Of a DNA stretch of 64,000 bases, positions 60,662-64,000 are shown in pieces. A model generated the notes under the pieces. That model was not told the DNA's origin. It saw only the letters and a program-made list of their open reading frames with translations, and searched no databases. The position numbers were made by a program, and so were the translations under genes. Position 1 is the stretch's first letter. Each line of letters begins with the position of its first letter. This DNA comes from Saccharibacillus kuerlensis DSM 22868 (GTDB lineage Bacteria; Bacillota; Bacilli; Paenibacillales; Paenibacillaceae), in contig NZ_KB899280.1 in assembly GCF_000378145.1 (NCBI RefSeq), forward strand, positions 186,001 to 250,000, given 5' to 3'.

Positions 60662-62071
60662 TTACTTCTGACTCACAATCCATTCCGCCGCATCCTTCTG
60701 TGCTTTGTCCAGCGCTTCCTGCGAAGATGTAGACTCCAGCAGTGCTTTCTCCACATTCTCGGACAGGATATAACGAGGTTGTCCGGAACGGTACGGATAA
60801 CGTGGTGCCCACAGGCGGCCCATGGCATCCAGCACAACACTCATTTGCGGGATTTCTTTCACGCTGGCCCATTCTGTAGAAGCTTTCACGACCGGTGTGC
60901 TTTCGTTTCTGTAGTTATCCCACATAAACTGCTGGAAGAAGTCGCTCGAGCTGAACTTCAGCCATTCCCAAGCCAGTTCTTTTTGCGTACTCGACTTCCC
61001 GATCGAGAATGGACTGCCGGCGAACATGCCACCCATTTTTTCTTCAGGATTGACGAACAGAAGCGCGGCGTCATAACGATCCTCAGTACCGTTCGCCTTA
61101 ATGTCCGTAATAAATCCGGGAGCCGCACGCAGATTGATCGCAACATTATTTTTCTCGGTCAAGAAGTTTTCTGCTCCCTGCCCGGCCAAAACACCTTCAG
61201 GCGCATATTCTTTCGCTTTTTTCAACAGATCCAGCGCTTCGACCATCGTCGGCGTGTTGAATTCCAGCTCCATGTCTTTCCATAGGAAGCCCGTTCCCCA
61301 CTTGCCGCCTTTGGACTCGTTGATGTTCATTACGGTATCTGCGGCATCCGATTTGTTAAAGGTCAAGCCGTAGTTTTGTTCACCGGTTTTCGGGTTTTTC
61401 CCTGTCATCTTTTCGGCTTTTTCCAAAATTTCTTCGATTGTCGGCTCCTTGGACAGATAAGGAACGCCCCAATCGTCAAAAATCTTCTTGTCGTACACGA
61501 TGACGCGGGTGTCCCCGATAAAAGGCAGGCCGTAGATTTGCAGATCAGTATCTTCTGGTCCCATCGCCTTCCAGCCTTCCACCTGCCCGCCGAAGTATTG
61601 ATCCAGATCAAATTTGTCGCGGTCAATATAAGACTGAAGAGGTTCCAGAAGCCCTTGTTCCGCGAAAGTCGCAATTCCGGGAAGTTGGTAGACGTCCGCG
61701 GCATTGGATTGCAGCATCGTTTGGGTTTTCTCGTTGTAACTGTCCCAGCCCATCAGGACGAAGTTCACTTCCGCACCCGGGTAAAGCTTCTCGAATTCTT
61801 CTTTTAAAACGCGGACTCCGGTTGTTTTCAGGCCTGTTTTCGGGTCGGTCTTATCTTCTTCCGTAAAACCGCCGATCATTTGGACATTCAGCGTTCCGGT
61901 CAGTCCCGCCGTCTCTGCCGGAGAAGCTGCTGCGGTGGAGTCTCCCGTTTTTGCGGAGGGTTGAGTCGCAGTTGCCGCACTCGATGATAGATTTCCGCCG
62001 CCGCATGCGCTCAGCAGTGTGCTGAACAGTAAAAGAAAGGTTAATGCCAGTGTACTGTTTTTCTTTTTCAT
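60662..62071 (-). CDS. Carbohydrate ABC transporter substrate-binding lipoprotein
   Basis: Family 1 extracellular solute-binding protein, 469 aa. The signal peptide ends in the lipobox LLSAC, followed by a Ser/Ala/Thr-rich linker. Motifs: LYPGAEVNFVLMGWDSYNEK, GLPFIGDTRVIVYDKKIFDD, VAINLRAAPGFI, MFAGSPFSIGKSSTQKELAW. I use the second of two adjacent ATGs (62071), 8 nt after GGAGG. Last gene of a permease-permease-binding protein operon; the ATPase (MsmX-type) must be elsewhere. The sugar is unknown. Confidence 0.92.
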   Translation of the reverse strand: MKKKNSTLALTFLLLFSTLLSACGGGNLSSSAATATQPSAKTGDSTAAASPAETAGLTGTLNVQMIGGFTEEDKTDPKTGLKTTGVRVLKEEFEKLYPGAEVNFVLMGWDSYNEKTQTMLQSNAADVYQLPGIATFAEQGLLEPLQSYIDRDKFDLDQYFGGQVEGWKAMGPEDTDLQIYGLPFIGDTRVIVYDKKIFDDWGVPYLSKEPTIEEILEKAEKMTGKNPKTGEQNYGLTFNKSDAADTVMNINESKGGKWGTGFLWKDMELEFNTPTMVEALDLLKKAKEYAPEGVLAGQGAENFLTEKNNVAINLRAAPGFITDIKANGTEDRYDAALLFVNPEEKMGGMFAGSPFSIGKSSTQKELAWEWLKFSSSDFFQQFMWDNYRNESTPVVKASTEWASVKEIPQMSVVLDAMGRLWAPRYPYRSGQPRYILSENVEKALLESTSSQEALDKAQKDAAEWIVSQK

Positions 62072-62278
62072 CATTAGAGCCTCCATTTATGTGTATGGTT
62101 TATTCCCACTCCTGCACGATTGTCTCTCATGCTGTCAGGTGAATCGGCTTCCGGCTCGGCTGCCAAACGGTCAATCGAGTATCTTTTCAAATAAATATCT
62201 TATTCAAACAAATTGCGTTCCAACTGCGATCAAGCTGCATGTCTTATGTACTCTCTTTCCGCCCTCTTTTGCCCTTTT

Positions 62279-63130
62279 TCACTCTCCTTTCAGTCCGCTT
62301 AGCGCGATACTTTGGATGATATATTTTTGCATAATCAGGAAAACGACCATGACCGGGATAATGCTAACCGCAGCAGTTGCCATGGTTACCCCCATCAGAG
62401 GAGTGCCGCTTTCCTGGGAAAACTGAGACAAAAAGAGCGGAACGGTCTTCAAATCCTGGCTGTTAATGACCACAAGCGGCCAGACGAAGGAGTTCCAGCT
62501 CCCTTGAAAAGAGAGAATCGCAAGGGTCGCCGTAATCGGCCCTGCCAAAGGCATGAAAATGTGAAAGAAAATCTTGAATTCTCCCGCTCCGTCGATCTTG
62601 GCGGATTCCCGCAATCCTTCCGGTAATTGATCGAAGAACTGCTTACAGAGCAAAATACCCATCGCATTGATGATGCTCGGCAAAATAATCGGATACCGGG
62701 TATCGATCAGGCCGAAGTTGTTGAACATGATAAACATAGGGATCAGGGAGGTTTCGAAAGGAATCATCATTGTAGCGAGTATGAGAATAAATAGTAACTT
62801 CTTTCCTTTAAAACGTCCCCGCGAAAAAGCATAACCGCCCAACAGGGCCGAGGATACACTGAGAATGACGCTGAAGAACGCATTTACTCCGGAATTCCAA
62901 TACGCTCTTAAAAGATGACCGTTTTCGAATACAAGCTCGAAGTTAAATAGGCTGAAGTCGTATGGAATAAGTCTTGGCGGAAAAGGAGCATTCACATTGG
63001 CGGTTCGTTCAAAGCCGACGCTTACCATCCACAGAAAAGGATAGATCAGAATGGTCCCAAGCAGCAGCAGGGAAACTGCGACTAGGCCATCTGCCCATTT
63101 TCTACGCGCATTTGCGACCATGGTCTTCAT
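62279..63130 (-). CDS. Carbohydrate ABC transporter permease, MalG type
   Basis: 283 aa, six helices. The ATPase-docking EAA loop is RESAKIDGAGEFKIFFHIFM, the CUT1 consensus. The C-terminus ends in IIQSIALSGLKGE, typical of MalG-like subunits. It follows the other permease by 17 bp. A 207-bp gap to the binding-protein gene holds nothing recognised except the RBS. Confidence 0.94.
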   Translation of the reverse strand: MKTMVANARRKWADGLVAVSLLLLGTILIYPFLWMVSVGFERTANVNAPFPPRLIPYDFSLFNFELVFENGHLLRAYWNSGVNAFFSVILSVSSALLGGYAFSRGRFKGKKLLFILILATMMIPFETSLIPMFIMFNNFGLIDTRYPIILPSIINAMGILLCKQFFDQLPEGLRESAKIDGAGEFKIFFHIFMPLAGPITATLAILSFQGSWNSFVWPLVVINSQDLKTVPLFLSQFSQESGTPLMGVTMATAAVSIIPVMVVFLIMQKYIIQSIALSGLKGE

Positions 63131-63147
63131 CTGTAAGTGCCTCCCGT

Positions 63148-64000
63148 CTATATCTTCATTCTGAAGAATTTGATATTGATAAAGGTGAACACAAGAATCA
63201 GAATCAGAAGCAAATAGGAAGCTGCCGAAGCGACCCCGTACTCCAATCCGCCAAAGCCGCGTTCATAAATAAACCCGACCAGCGTATATAAGGAACGTGC
63301 CGGACTGCCTGTATGACCTCCCAGCATAAAAGCTTCCGTAAACCGCTGCAGCCCGTCGATCCATCCCAGGATGATCAAGATGGTGAGACTGCCAAGCATA
63401 TTCGGAATGGTGATATACAGCCACTGTTTGAATCGGGAAGCGCCATCGATCGAAGCGGCTTCATAATAGTCCGGCGAGATCGCCTGCAGATTGGCCAGAT
63501 TGATGATAATGCCAAAGCCAAGCGCATGCCAGCTCGCCAGCAGGATGACGCTCCACCGGGCAGAAACCGGATTCGCAAGCCAGATCGTCTCGGGAAAACC
63601 GAATGCACTCAATACATAATTCAGTAATCCTTGAGGGTGAAGAACGACCAGAAATACTGTAGCAGCAGCGACCATGGATGTGATGTTGGGAATGTAAAAA
63701 AGGATTTTGAAAAAGTTCTGACCTTTACGAAGGGAATGAATGAGGCTGGCGATGATGAATCCTAGAGGAATGACAATCAATAACTGAAAAAATGCGATGT
63801 AAAAGGTGTTGAATATGGCTTGATGAAACGAATCCGATCCAAGAACATGCTGGTAATTCTCAAATCCTACATACCTTTCTTCGGCTCCTCGGGTAAAGCT
63901 CAGACGAAAAGATTCGATCATCGGATACACCGTAAACAAGGCGATTCCGAGCAAAGTCGGCAGTAGGAAGATGAACCAGACCCAGCCATTTAAAAAGGAT
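63148..64000 (-). CDS. Carbohydrate ABC transporter permease, MalF type (5' end outside window)
   Basis: About 284 codons visible; the frame is open to the window edge and reads FLNGWVWFIFLLPTLLGIAL near it. A typical MalF-like N-terminal helix, so only a short cytosolic leader is missing. The EAA loop is YYEAASIDGASRFKQWLYIT, followed by IPNMLGSLTILIILGWIDGL. The C-terminal helix ends in FTFINIKFFRMKI. Partner of the MalG-type permease. Confidence 0.94.
   Translation of the reverse strand, partial: SFLNGWVWFIFLLPTLLGIALFTVYPMIESFRLSFTRGAEERYVGFENYQHVLGSDSFHQAIFNTFYIAFFQLLIVIPLGFIIASLIHSLRKGQNFFKILFYIPNITSMVAAATVFLVVLHPQGLLNYVLSAFGFPETIWLANPVSARWSVILLASWHALGFGIIINLANLQAISPDYYEAASIDGASRFKQWLYITIPNMLGSLTILIILGWIDGLQRFTEAFMLGGHTGSPARSLYTLVGFIYERGFGGLEYGVASAASYLLLILILVFTFINIKFFRMKI

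Noticed and set aside
1-64000. CRISPR array, tRNA or rRNA genes
   Set aside because: No regularly spaced identical repeats with unique spacers, and no tRNA/rRNA consensus noticed on either strand by eye.

Overview
The window is a chromosomal segment of a low-to-mid G+C Gram-positive, most likely a member of the Paenibacillaceae (Paenibacillus or Saccharibacillus type). This rests on strong AGGAGG-type ribosome sites, TTG/GTG starts, a T-box leader on trpS, lipobox-bearing solute-binding proteins, a YteA-family protein, a GerQ-like coat protein, and YdbS/YdbT, DUF3900 and LrgAB homologues. I see no rRNA, tRNA, CRISPR array, phage module or intact insertion sequence. The genus is inference.

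Layout: 0-3.2 kb, arsRBC arsenic operon (arsC runs off the left edge) and an aldo/keto reductase. 3.4-5.4 kb, a DapA-like aldolase and an EamA transporter. 5.5-8.8 kb, a complete biotin ECF transporter (bioY, ecfA1, ecfA2, ecfT). 8.9-11.2 kb, a polar amino acid ABC transporter. 11.4-14.2 kb, an A+T-richer island with its own promoter: a 103-aa orphan, a 25-aa ORF, two paralogous proteins of about 340 aa, and the C-terminal stub of a TetR regulator. 14.3-22.8 kb, molybdenum cofactor synthesis (moaABCDE, mobAB, moeAB) and modAB molybdate uptake, without modC and without a molybdoenzyme. 23-31.3 kb, a Fur-boxed ferredoxin-NADP reductase, Ku, an M29 aminopeptidase, a zinc alcohol dehydrogenase, a YteA-like protein, a 64-bp MITE and an ECF sigma/DUF4367 pair. 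31.4-35.4 kb, ydbST and a CNNM/CBS protein, separated by a nested palindromic element. 35.7-48.3 kb, mixed housekeeping and unknown genes, including lrgA, a frameshifted lrgB, ldh, and a tyrosine recombinase. 48.5-53.3 kb, a secreted beta-propeller, an esterase, a frameshifted fragment and T-box-controlled trpS. 53.4-60.5 kb, a response regulator-kinase-lipoprotein operon, a LysR regulator divergent from a frameshifted hydrolase, and an S51 peptidase-DUF1963 fusion. 60.7-64 kb, a CUT1 sugar ABC transporter entering from the right.

The best candidate for something undescribed is the 11.4-14.2 kb island. Other notable points are degenerate tandem repeats between stop codons and terminators, two palindromic mobile-like elements, and three genes (lrgB, 51.3 kb, 58 kb) each broken by one indel at a short homopolymer. 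The last pattern fits either recent decay or residual sequencing error.
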